Shown piece by piece: positions 8,235 through 14,486 of a stretch of 16,354 nt of DNA. This DNA comes from CAVALG01 sp963656085 (GTDB taxonomy: Bacteria; Bacillota; Clostridia; Oscillospirales; Acutalibacteraceae), in the NCBI GenBank assembly GCA_963656085.1, contig CAVKHV010000036.1:1-16354 (forward strand), read 5' to 3'. Numbering within the stretch: position 1 is the first letter of the stretch; every line of letters starts with the position of its first letter. The notes beneath the pieces were generated by a model. The model worked only from the letters and a program-made list of their open reading frames with translations, was not told where the DNA came from and ran no database searches. Position numbers and translations under genes: made by a program.

Positions 8235-9365
8235 ATGTACAAACTCATAAAAACAGAGGGGCGCGCGCGGCGGGCGGAATTCAGCACCGTACACGGCACG
8301 GTGCAAACTCCGGCATTTATGAATGTTGCCACCGCGGCGGCAATCAAGGGCGGTATATCGGCGCTTGACCTTCAAACACTTAATTGTCAGGTAATGTTAT
8401 GCAACACATATCATCTTCACGTACGCCCCGGAGATGAAGTTATAAAACAACTGGGCGGTCTTCACAAATTTACGGGGTGGAACGGGCCGATATTGACCGA
8501 CAGCGGCGGTTTTCAGGTCTTTTCGCTTGCCAAACTAAGGCGAATAGAAGAAGAGGGTGTGACATTCAACTCCCACATTGACGGAAAAAAGATATTTATG
8601 GGGCCCGAAGAAAGTATGACCATACAGTCGAACCTCGGTTCCACAATTGCAATGGCGTTTGACGAATGTGTTGAAAACCCGGCGGAATACGGATATGCCA
8701 AACAATCCTGCGAACGGACAGTAAGGTGGCTTGAACGCTGCAAAAAGAAAATGGCTGAACTTAACGCTTCGGGCAACGCAGTTAATCCGCACCAACTGCT
8801 ATTCGGGATAAATCAGGGGGCAACATTCAAAGATTTAAGAATTGAAAATATGAAACAAATCGCGGATCTTGATTTGGACGGATACGCAATCGGCGGGCTT
8901 GCCGTAGGCGAACCTGCCGAGGTTATGTATGACATTATTTCCGAAGTTGAACCGCATATGCCCAAAGAAAAGATACGCTACCTTATGGGTGTAGGAACGC
9001 CTGCGAATATTTTGGAGGCGGTTTCTTTGGGTGTTGACCTTTTTGACTGCGTTATGCCGAGCCGCAACGCGCGCCACGGGCATTTGTTCACAAGCAAAGG
9101 AATTATAAATCTTAATAATGCAAAATATATGACCGATGATACACCTATTGACGGAAACTGCGGCTGCCCCGCCTGCCGCAATCATTCAAAGGCATACATT
9201 CGCCATCTGTTAAAAGCGGGCGAAATGTTGGGCTACCGTCTTGCGGTTGAACACAATCTGTATTTTTACAACAAACTTATGGAAGATATAAGAATTGCTC
9301 TGGACAACGGCAATTTTGCTCAATTCAAGCAGGAAAAGCAGGAAATTTACTCAAAAAGGATATAA
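8235..9365 (+). CDS. tgt: tRNA-guanine transglycosylase
   Basis: Tgt exchanges guanine 34 of GUN-anticodon tRNAs for preQ1 (or queuine in salvaging species). The 376-residue protein has the general acid Asp89 in TDSGGFQVF, the nucleophile Asp271 in DLFDCVMPSRNARHG, and zinc ligands Cys309, Cys311, Cys314 (CGCPAC) and His340. The substrate-pocket Cys in FDEC and the GGLAVGE loop are both kept, as in preQ1-using bacterial enzymes. Two blocks differ from the E. coli wording: FMNVATAAAIKG near residue 28 and GINQGA near 191. A TTG six bases upstream is also in frame, but ATG 8235 has AGGTGAT at a good distance. The binding site lies inside the end of queA, so the two are likely coupled. Confidence 0.95.
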   Translation: MYKLIKTEGRARRAEFSTVHGTVQTPAFMNVATAAAIKGGISALDLQTLNCQVMLCNTYHLHVRPGDEVIKQLGGLHKFTGWNGPILTDSGGFQVFSLAKLRRIEEEGVTFNSHIDGKKIFMGPEESMTIQSNLGSTIAMAFDECVENPAEYGYAKQSCERTVRWLERCKKKMAELNASGNAVNPHQLLFGINQGATFKDLRIENMKQIADLDLDGYAIGGLAVGEPAEVMYDIISEVEPHMPKEKIRYLMGVGTPANILEAVSLGVDLFDCVMPSRNARHGHLFTSKGIINLNNAKYMTDDTPIDGNCGCPACRNHSKAYIRHLLKAGEMLGYRLAVEHNLYFYNKLMEDIRIALDNGNFAQFKQEKQEIYSKRI

Positions 9366-9401
9366 ATTTTCTTTAAAACGCCGATAATTTAAAAATAGTT
9401 C

Positions 9402-9430
9402 TTGATTTTATCGGAGTTTGCGTATACAAT
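9402..9430 (+). promoter_or_regulatory. promoter upstream of yajC
   Basis: TTGATT (9402-9407), 17 bases, then TACAAT (9425-9430) within TATACAAT. This is a good vegetative promoter that would give yajC transcription independent of queA-tgt. A 7-base inverted repeat CCGATAA (9381-9387) / TTATCGG (9408-9414) overlaps its -35 and spacer. Confidence 0.6.
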
Positions 9431-9460
9431 TAGAAAATAAAAGTTGGAGGTTAATATTTT

Positions 9461-9820
9461 ATGGGATGGCAGATAATTGTAATTTATGCTGTAATCATCG
9501 GTGCTATGTACTTTCTTCTTATACGCCCGCAGAGCAAGCGTAAAAAAGAAGAACAGAAAATGCGTGACAATATTTCGGTAGGCGACGAGATTATTACTAT
9601 CGGCGGATTTTACGGCAAAATAGTTGCAGTAAAGGATGACAGTTATATAATGGAGTCAACTGTTGACCACACAAAGATGCGCATACTGAAAACCGCTGTG
9701 CAGACCAACCTTACGGTTCACGAAGAGCAGCAGGCGGCAAAGGCTGAAAAAGAAGCGCAGCTTAAAGCAGCTAAAGAGGAAAAGGCAAAACAAAAGAAAG
9801 CTGCGAAAGAGAAAAAATAA
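9461..9820 (+). CDS. yajC: Sec translocon accessory protein YajC
   Basis: YajC associates with SecDF and the SecYEG translocon. The 119-residue protein has the family plan: one N-terminal membrane segment (about residues 4-21, ending FLLIRPQSKRKKEE) and a small cytoplasmic beta-barrel-like domain (VGDEIITIGGFYGKIVAV). The C-terminal tail from about residue 85 is unusually long and repetitive, made almost only of Lys, Ala, Glu and Gln, and is likely a charged helix or disordered. TTGGAGG precedes the ATG at 11 bases. The position after queA-tgt is the widely conserved bacterial order. Confidence 0.93.
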   Translation: MGWQIIVIYAVIIGAMYFLLIRPQSKRKKEEQKMRDNISVGDEIITIGGFYGKIVAVKDDSYIMESTVDHTKMRILKTAVQTNLTVHEEQQAAKAEKEAQLKAAKEEKAKQKKAAKEKK

Positions 9821-9839
9821 GTTAAACAAAGAATATTAT

Positions 9840-9883
9840 CCCCTGTTTCACAGTACAATGTATTATGAAACAGGGGTGTTTTT
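9840..9883 (+). terminator. 11-bp hairpin and T-run covering the next gene's ribosome binding site
   Basis: CCCCTGTTTCA (9840-9850) pairs perfectly with TGAAACAGGGG (9866-9876), with a 15-base loop. TGTTTTT follows and then the ATG at 9884. The stem plus T-run resembles an intrinsic terminator after yajC. The AGGGG in its 3' arm is also the only plausible ribosome binding site for the next gene, so folding would hide it. Confidence 0.65.
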
Positions 9884-10294
9884 ATGAGTAAAAATCAAAC
9901 CGCAAATACCGATTTTGCGAAAATCGCAAAGGCTGTACTGCGCGGCGTTATTGCAGCGCTGATATTCATTGCGGCAACCGTTATAATTGCGGCGTTTATT
10001 ATTGCAAAACTCGGCAGCGGAGTTAATTTTGTTACATATGTTTCAACGGCTCTTATGGGGCTTGGCAGTATGCTGGGCGGTTATGTGTCCGCAAAAAAGC
10101 GCGGTGAAGCAGGCTTGATCACAGGAACGGCTACGGGAGTTATAGTGTTTTTCATAATCGCTTTAATATCGCTTACAGTGACGGGCGGCGGCATAGGAAC
10201 GGTATTCTTTATACGCCTTGCAATATGTGCGCTTGCGGCGGCTATAAGCGGAATTTTTGCCGTTAATTCATCGGAACAACAGAAAATTGTATAA
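9884..10294 (+). CDS. TIGR04086 family (YrzE-like) membrane protein
   Basis: The 136-residue protein has four predicted hydrophobic membrane segments, at about 16-41, 47-67, 78-100 and 104-125. Small residues and glycines are abundant (GLGSMLGGYVSAKKRGEAGLITG). The GGYVSAKKRGEAGLITG block, the size and the position after yajC match the TIGR04086 family of Bacillota; its molecular role is unknown. The ATG follows AGGGG at seven bases, and that site is inside the hairpin at 9840-9876. It is the last gene of the plus-strand cluster. Confidence 0.8.
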   Translation: MSKNQTANTDFAKIAKAVLRGVIAALIFIAATVIIAAFIIAKLGSGVNFVTYVSTALMGLGSMLGGYVSAKKRGEAGLITGTATGVIVFFIIALISLTVTGGGIGTVFFIRLAICALAAAISGIFAVNSSEQQKIV

Positions 10295-10316
10295 CAAAAA
10301 CAGGGCATAAATAAGC

Positions 10317-10351
10317 GTTACGGCGAAACACATATTGTGTTCCGCCGTAAC
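10317..10351. terminator. hairpin between convergent operons
   Basis: A nearly perfect inverted repeat pairs GTTACGGCGAAACACA (10317-10332) with TGTGTTCCGCCGTAAC (10336-10351), with a three-base loop and one mismatch. It sits between the convergent stop codons at 10294 and 10371. The flanking T-runs are short on both strands, so it is a plausible shared terminator rather than a textbook one. Confidence 0.7.
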
Positions 10352-10370
10352 ATTTTGAAGCGATGTTTAA

Positions 10371-11144
10371 TCAGTTGCCGCATTCTATGCTGATTTCATT
10401 AAATATTTTAAGCAGGTCGTCTGTTGAAGCAGAAGACTTTTCTTCGCCCTTTTTATCAAGCACTATATTGCCTTTATCCATCATAATAAGGCGGTTGCCG
10501 TAATTTACGGCGTAGCGCAAATTATGGGTTACCATAAGCGCGGTAAGTTTCTTTTGCTTTACCACACGGTCGGTCAACTCCATTATAATATCAGCGGTTT
10601 TAGGGTCAAGCGCTGCTGTATGCTCGTCAAGTATTAAAACGTCAATAGGCGTCATTGTAGCCATAATTAAAGCTACGGCTTGGCGTTGACCGCCTGAAAG
10701 CGCACCCATTTTGACAAACATTTTATCTTCAATTCCGAGCCCGAGTTCGGAAACCAACTCGCGGTAATAGTCGAGCCGCGCTTTGGGAAGTCCCGGTGTA
10801 AGCCCGTAACGTTTACCCTTATTATCGGCAAGACTCATATTTTCTGCAATTGTCATATTCTCGGCAACGCCGGAAGACGGGTTCTGAAAAACGCGACCTA
10901 TTCTTTTGGAACGGACAAATTCTTTTTGCCTTGTTATATCCGCATTGTCAATTATAATCTTGCCCGAATCGGGATAAATCGTTCCTGCAATGAGGTTGAG
11001 CATCGTGGTTTTGCCGCTGCCGTTACTGCCTACGACCGAAACAAATTCTCCCTTTTCGATATGCATGTTAAAATCGTTAAAAAGCGATGTTTCGTTTATT
11101 GTTCCGACATTAAAACTTTTATAAATATTATTTAACGATATCAT
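10371..11144 (-). CDS. trpZ: ABC transporter ATP-binding protein, TrpZ-type
   Basis: This is the nucleotide-binding subunit that powers the importer. In 257 residues it has Walker A GSNGSGKTT (39-47), the Q-loop Gln87 (VFQNP), signature LSGGQ (149-153), Walker B VLILDE with catalytic Glu174, and the switch His207 (VTHNL). The residue after the Walker B Glu is His (DEHTAALD) instead of the usual Pro, as in this importer subfamily. The frame is open to 11162, but ATG 11144 is chosen because it overlaps the permease stop as ATGA and follows GGGAGG by about ten bases, indicating translational coupling. Substrate assignment rests on the operon's tRNA-Trp T-box. Confidence 0.87.
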   Translation of the reverse strand: MISLNNIYKSFNVGTINETSLFNDFNMHIEKGEFVSVVGSNGSGKTTMLNLIAGTIYPDSGKIIIDNADITRQKEFVRSKRIGRVFQNPSSGVAENMTIAENMSLADNKGKRYGLTPGLPKARLDYYRELVSELGLGIEDKMFVKMGALSGGQRQAVALIMATMTPIDVLILDEHTAALDPKTADIIMELTDRVVKQKKLTALMVTHNLRYAVNYGNRLIMMDKGNIVLDKKGEEKSSASTDDLLKIFNEISIECGN

Positions 11145-12079
11145 TTTTCGGCAACCTCCCACTTAGGACCGTGAACGGTTTTAACCTTTTTGCGTTTAAA
11201 CTGATTATTGATTATAAGAATGGCGGCGAAACAGACGGCGTTCATCAGTTTTAAATATGTTCCGTCCGAATCTATTATCGTAAAATAGTTTAAGCAAAGC
11301 GAATATATAACCGCGCCGACCGCAACGGCGGTGGTGGGTTTAACGTGTTTGGCTTTTGAAAACAGCGCCAAACCTATTATAACGGACGCGAGCGCCAAAA
11401 CAACTTTACCGCTGCCGCAGGTATTATCATAGTTCATATTATACTGCGCGTACTCTGCGCCGCCTAATCCGACAAGTCCGTTTGCCAACGCAAGACCGAG
11501 AATTTTATAAAACCCGACATCTTTACCGAGAGAAGTTACAAGCGTTTCGTTATTGCCGGTTGCAAAAAGCATAAAACCTGTTTTTGTTTTAAAGAACAAA
11601 TCAAGCAAAACCTTTATTACAACCACAATACCGAGCATTATAAGAATTACGTATATATCGCCCAGTTTACCGCTGTCCGTATGGAACATACCGTGAAAAC
11701 CGTTGGCTTGATATGAGAAGTTGGTAACCGTAAAGCCTGTGCCTGTTAATACTTTTGTAAGGGCAAGGGTAACGGACAAAAGCGCCGTCATAACAATAAT
11801 GCCGGAAAGTAATTTTGATATCCCGAATTTTACATGCAGTGCACCTGTTACCGCGCCTGCAAGGAAACCTGCGGCAAACGCACCGACCAGCGCGACTACG
11901 GGCGGCATACCCAATTTATACATCAGTATAGTACCTACCACCCCGCCGAGCGGAAAAGAACCGTCGGTAGTTAAATCGGGAAAATCCAGAATAGAATATG
12001 CAATGTACATACCGAACGCTATAAGCGCATAGCACAGTCCGAGTTGCACGCCTGCAATTGTAGTGTTAAGAAAAAGCAT
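11141..12079 (-). CDS. trpY: ABC transporter permease, TrpY-type
   Basis: This is the integral membrane subunit of the importer, in the BPD_transp_2 (LivH/RbsC-like) superfamily. The 312 residues form about eight to nine hydrophobic segments from QLGLCYALIAFGMYIAYSIL near the N-terminus to LMNAVCFAAILIINNQF. The motifs DFPDLTTDGSFPLGG and the cytoplasmic FFKTKTGFMLFATGNNETLVTSLGKD, an ATPase-contact loop, are typical of the permease paired with PF04392-type binding proteins. The frame extends to a TTG at 12130, but ATG 12079 has GAGG eight bases upstream and starts directly at the membrane segment. Its 3' end overlaps trpZ by four bases. A hairpin separates it from trpX. Confidence 0.85.
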   Translation of the reverse strand: MLFLNTTIAGVQLGLCYALIAFGMYIAYSILDFPDLTTDGSFPLGGVVGTILMYKLGMPPVVALVGAFAAGFLAGAVTGALHVKFGISKLLSGIIVMTALLSVTLALTKVLTGTGFTVTNFSYQANGFHGMFHTDSGKLGDIYVILIMLGIVVVIKVLLDLFFKTKTGFMLFATGNNETLVTSLGKDVGFYKILGLALANGLVGLGGAEYAQYNMNYDNTCGSGKVVLALASVIIGLALFSKAKHVKPTTAVAVGAVIYSLCLNYFTIIDSDGTYLKLMNAVCFAAILIINNQFKRKKVKTVHGPKWEVAEK

Positions 12080-12131
12080 CTGCTTTTGCCTCGTTTCTTT
12101 TAAATCGTAGTCGTTCTTTTTACAAATCAAA

Positions 12132-12166
12132 GCCGGCAGAATTCTTGTTCCGCCGGCATCAGCCGG
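12132..12166 (-). promoter_or_regulatory. alternative hairpins between trpX and trpY
   Basis: On the transcript, GCCGGCGGAA (12157-12148) can pair with TTCTGCCGGC (12141-12132) through ten base pairs, including one G-U. Alternatively CCGGC (12166-12162) can pair with GCCGG (12157-12153). The two share an arm, so they exclude one another. The structure begins three bases after the trpX stop. The T-run after it is weak, suggesting mRNA protection or partial termination. Confidence 0.55.
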
Positions 12167-12168
12167 GA

Positions 12169-13131
12169 TTATTTATTTACGTCTTTAAGTCCTTCAATAT
12201 CGGTAGGAAGGGTAAGGTTTTTAAATGTTTTTAAAACATCGGAATTATAATAAGGATAAGTTTCGTTTTCCATAGTTTTTGCTTTAACATCCTTAACAGC
12301 CTTTCCGCTGAGTATTTCGGCTGCCTGCTCACCTGCCAAACGTCCGACGGTTATATAATCTATTGAAGCGGAGGCAAGGCAACCCGATTTAACCTGTTCG
12401 ATTTCGCTGCCGAATACGGGGATGCCTGCGGCGTTGGTTTTGGCAAGTATGTTCTGAAGTTTGCCGACTATAGTATTATCAAGCAGATTAACAATGCAAT
12501 CTATATCTTTTGAAATCAAAGAGTCAACTTTAGCGTCAATTGTTGTGATATCGGCAACGGTTTCGGTTTCGATTGTCATACCGTCATAAGACTGTGCCTC
12601 TTTTTTAAGTGCCGAAATCTGAGCGGCATCACTTGATTCTTCGGTTGACATCAGAACGCCGATTTTAAGGTCATTTTTACCCATAAATGAGGAAACCAAT
12701 TTAAGCTGCGCTTTAAAATCGGGGACGTCGCTTGTACCTGTCATATTATCAAAATTGGCTACCTGCTTAGCGTCGGTAACGGCGCAGTATACAACCGGTG
12801 TACTGCTGCCTGTTGCGGCGGTTGCAGCCTGAATAGCAGAGGGAGTAGCGATTGCGATTATAACCTTAGCCTTGCTGTTTACAAGTTTCTTTGCCTGTGC
12901 CAAAGAGGTTTCCGCGGTAAAGTTACTGTTTACATACTCGATATTATATTTGCTTACATCAATTTTTTCTTTAAGGCCTTTCATGATTCCTTCATAGCAG
13001 TTATTAAGCGATTCGTGAGATCCGAACTGGATAATTCCTATTGTTTCCTTACTGTCTTTACAGCCTGCAAAACAAAGTCCGACGCTGAGTGTGATAACTG
13101 TGATGAGTACAAGTGTTATTATTTTTTTCAT
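12169..13131 (-). CDS. trpX: ABC transporter substrate-binding lipoprotein, TrpX-type
   Basis: This is the extracellular binding subunit of the importer. The 320-residue protein starts with a lipoprotein signal: KK, a hydrophobic stretch, and FAGC with the lipidated Cys24. Phe at -3 is less usual than Leu. The mature part begins IGIIQFGSHESLNNCYEGIMKGL and has the two-lobed periplasmic-binding fold of the PF04392 family (VIIAIATPSAIQAA, IGVLMSTEESSDAAQI, IPVFGSEIEQVKSGCLASASIDY, GRLAGEQAAEIL). The frame is open to 13155, but ATG 13131 opens the signal peptide and follows GAGG by eight bases. Members of this family with a tRNA-Trp T-box have been predicted to import tryptophan. The family also holds members of unknown substrate. 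Confidence 0.87.
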   Translation of the reverse strand: MKKIITLVLITVITLSVGLCFAGCKDSKETIGIIQFGSHESLNNCYEGIMKGLKEKIDVSKYNIEYVNSNFTAETSLAQAKKLVNSKAKVIIAIATPSAIQAATAATGSSTPVVYCAVTDAKQVANFDNMTGTSDVPDFKAQLKLVSSFMGKNDLKIGVLMSTEESSDAAQISALKKEAQSYDGMTIETETVADITTIDAKVDSLISKDIDCIVNLLDNTIVGKLQNILAKTNAAGIPVFGSEIEQVKSGCLASASIDYITVGRLAGEQAAEILSGKAVKDVKAKTMENETYPYYNSDVLKTFKNLTLPTDIEGLKDVNK

Positions 13132-13172
13132 TTTAATTACCTCATTTCGATTCATATAAATTTAAGTTGAAT

Positions 13173-13262
13173 TTAAATTTGATTTATTTTCGCATACGGC
13201 GATTTTATATCATTTTTTCGGTGTCTGTAACAGTTACGCCATCGTTTGGTATACAATTTCAT
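13173..13262 (-). CDS. small basic ORF (29 codons) between T-box terminator and trpX
   Basis: I do not recognise this peptide. It starts MKLYTKRWRNCYRHRK and has nine Lys/Arg and one His in 29 residues, one Asp, and a single Trp codon (residue 8). The ATG at 13262 lies seven bases after GGAGGA, the best ribosome binding site in the leader. It is the first site to appear after T-box readthrough, because the terminator T-run ends at 13293. The stop is 41 bases before trpX. It could be a translated leader peptide, a coupling ORF, or chance. Without homologues the coding status is uncertain. Confidence 0.4.
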   Translation of the reverse strand: MKLYTKRWRNCYRHRKNDIKSPYAKINQI

Positions 13263-13292
13263 AAAAATTCCTCCGTTTGCAAGATAGTAAAT

Positions 13293-13329
13293 AAAAAAGC
13301 CCTGTCCCCCACTGTTTAAGGGACAAGAC
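13293..13329 (-). terminator. T-box intrinsic terminator
   Basis: GTCTTGTCCC (13329-13320) pairs with GGGACAGGGC (13308-13299), including two G-U pairs, around an 11-base loop, followed by six T residues (13298-13293). The 5' arm CCC also belongs to the competing antiterminator, as expected in a T-box. Confidence 0.88.
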
Positions 13330-13569
13330 TGAAATAATCCTGCGGTACCACCCAAATTGACGCTAAGCGCCCGCTTTAACGCGTACTGACATACGCTCCG
13401 CCTTGTAACGGTTGCGGAAACCGTCGACTGCTACTAAACTGCAAAACACAGTTTTTCGGTCGCCCTCATAAGTCCATTCGCCTGCCCATTCGCTGCTGCC
13501 ATCTCACCGCCGGCAACTCTCTTTAAACTTCAAAAACAGGTTACTATTCTTAATCATCGGTTTTTCGTT
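13293..13569 (-). ncRNA. T-box riboswitch, tRNA-Trp specifier
   Basis: This 5' leader senses uncharged tRNA and allows readthrough into trpXYZ. On the minus strand the invariant box reads AATTTGGGTGGTACCGCA (13358-13341), with the UGGU acceptor-pairing bulge at 13350-13347. Stem I is recognisable. AGTA (13545-13542) faces CGAA (13480-13477) across the specifier loop. CCTG (13540-13537) pairs with CAGG (13484-13481) directly above it. AGAGAG and the TGCC/GGCA arm (13515-13512, 13500-13497) with GGCGGTGAGAT form the distal part. The codon after CGAA is TGG (13476-13474), which specifies tRNA-Trp. Further hairpins occur at 13454-13436, 13424-13408 and 13396-13381. The intrinsic terminator follows. 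Confidence 0.93.
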
Positions 13570-13575
13570 TTTTGT

Positions 13576-13604
13576 AGTTTACCACTCTGAAACATATTTG
13601 TCAA
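13576..13604 (-). promoter_or_regulatory. promoter of the T-box / trpXYZ operon
   Basis: TTGACA (13604-13599), 17 bases, then TAAACT (13581-13576) on the minus strand. An A- and T-tract region directly upstream (13605-13634) could act as an UP element. The start would be near 13569, about ten bases before stem I. Confidence 0.8.
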
Positions 13605-13655
13605 GATGATTTTTTAAATTTTTTTATTTTTTCATAAAACACGGTTCAAAGCAGA

Positions 13656-13671
13656 TTAATAAAATCTTAAT
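13656..13671 (+). promoter_or_regulatory. candidate direct-repeat operator upstream of the regulator promoter
   Basis: TTAAT occurs at 13656-13660 and 13667-13671, giving an 11-base period like the tandem sites bound by OmpR/PhoB-family regulators. It sits about a dozen bases upstream of the -35 box at 13683. With AT-rich sequence and only two short repeats, chance is a real alternative. Confidence 0.25.
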
Positions 13672-13682
13672 GCTTTACTATA

Positions 13683-13711
13683 TTGGTTTTTAAGAATTCA
13701 TCTGTTATAAT
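13683..13711 (+). promoter_or_regulatory. promoter of the two-component operon
   Basis: TTGGTT (13683-13688), 17 bases, then a perfect TATAAT (13706-13711). The start would be near 13718, about 50 bases before the GTG start of the regulator. Confidence 0.75.
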
Positions 13712-13766
13712 TAAGTCAAACAAATGCAGATCCCACACTACAGATTATGAGCAAGAGGCGATAAAT

Positions 13767-14486
13767 GTGTATAATATATTGGTTTGCGATGACGAGCGCG
13801 ACATAGTTTCGGCGCTTAATATATATCTTAAAAATGAAGGATACTGTGTTTTTTCGGCATATAACGGAAACCGGGCGTTGGAACTGTTAAAAAAACAAAA
13901 AATCCATCTTATTCTGCTCGATATAATGATGCCGGAACTTGACGGAATCCAAGCACTGTCCCTCATACGGGAAAATTACAATATTCCCGTTATTTTACTT
14001 ACCGCCAAAGGCGAGGATACCGACAAGATATTCGGGCTTAATATGGGGTCGGACGATTATGTTACAAAACCGTTTAATCCTGTTGAACTTATGGCAAGGG
14101 TGCGCTCACAACTGCGAAGATACACAAGTTTGGGCGGAATGGAGCCCGACAAAAAGAATACGATATGCATAGGCAACATAGAACTTAACGACCTTTATAA
14201 AACCGTTAAGGTATCGGGCGACACCGTCACGCTGACTCCAACGGAATATAATATATTAAAATCGCTTATGGAAAGAAAAGAGCAGGTGCTTTCTCCTGCC
14301 GAAATTTACAGGTTTGTATGGGGTGAAGAAGCGATGGGTGCGGAAAACAGTGTTGCGGTTCATATTCGCCATTTGCGTGAAAAAATAGAGATCAACCCGT
14401 CGGAACCTCGCTACATAAAGGTTGTGTGGGGACGGGGTTACAAGATTACCGGAGGGACAACCGATGAAATCAAACAAACTTTATAA
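13767..14486 (+). CDS. OmpR-family (VanR-like) response regulator
   Basis: This is a DNA-binding response regulator that would be phosphorylated by the kinase encoded next. The 239-residue protein has a receiver domain (1-118) with acidic pair Asp8-Asp9, phospho-acceptor Asp52 (LLDIMMP), Thr79 (LLTAKGED) and Lys101 (YVTKPF). A winged-helix DNA-binding domain follows, from about 133 to 232 (TLTPTEYNILKSLMER, VAVHIRHLREKIE, VVWGRGYKI). The frame is open upstream to a TTG at 13683, but that stretch contains the promoter. GTG 13767 begins the first beta strand and has AAGAGGCG eight bases before it. Its target genes are not evident; the divergent trpXYZ promoter is the nearest candidate besides its own. 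Confidence 0.9.
   Translation: MYNILVCDDERDIVSALNIYLKNEGYCVFSAYNGNRALELLKKQKIHLILLDIMMPELDGIQALSLIRENYNIPVILLTAKGEDTDKIFGLNMGSDDYVTKPFNPVELMARVRSQLRRYTSLGGMEPDKKNTICIGNIELNDLYKTVKVSGDTVTLTPTEYNILKSLMERKEQVLSPAEIYRFVWGEEAMGAENSVAVHIRHLREKIEINPSEPRYIKVVWGRGYKITGGTTDEIKQTL

Noticed and set aside
7881..9185. Several ORFs of 67 to 141 codons opposite or out of frame with queA and tgt
   Set aside because: Both true genes have complete family motifs through these stretches. The shadows show no recognisable domains or start signals.
12080..12130. Longer permease start at TTG 12130
   Set aside because: The extension is hydrophilic, lacks a good binding site and follows directly on the hairpin. ATG 12079 has GAGG at eight bases.
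13263..13355. Upstream extension of the small ORF into the T-box terminator
   Set aside because: The extension reads through the T-box and its terminator stem. The GGAGGA site points to ATG 13262.
13486..13488. First TGG in the T-box leader (in CGAATGGGC) as specifier
   Set aside because: It lies above the CCTG/CAGG helix, in the distal part of stem I. The TGG at 13476-13474 lies opposite AGTA in the proper specifier loop.
13683..13766. Longer response-regulator start at TTG 13683
   Set aside because: This stretch contains the -35 and -10 boxes of a strong promoter. GTG 13767 matches the normal receiver start and has a binding site.
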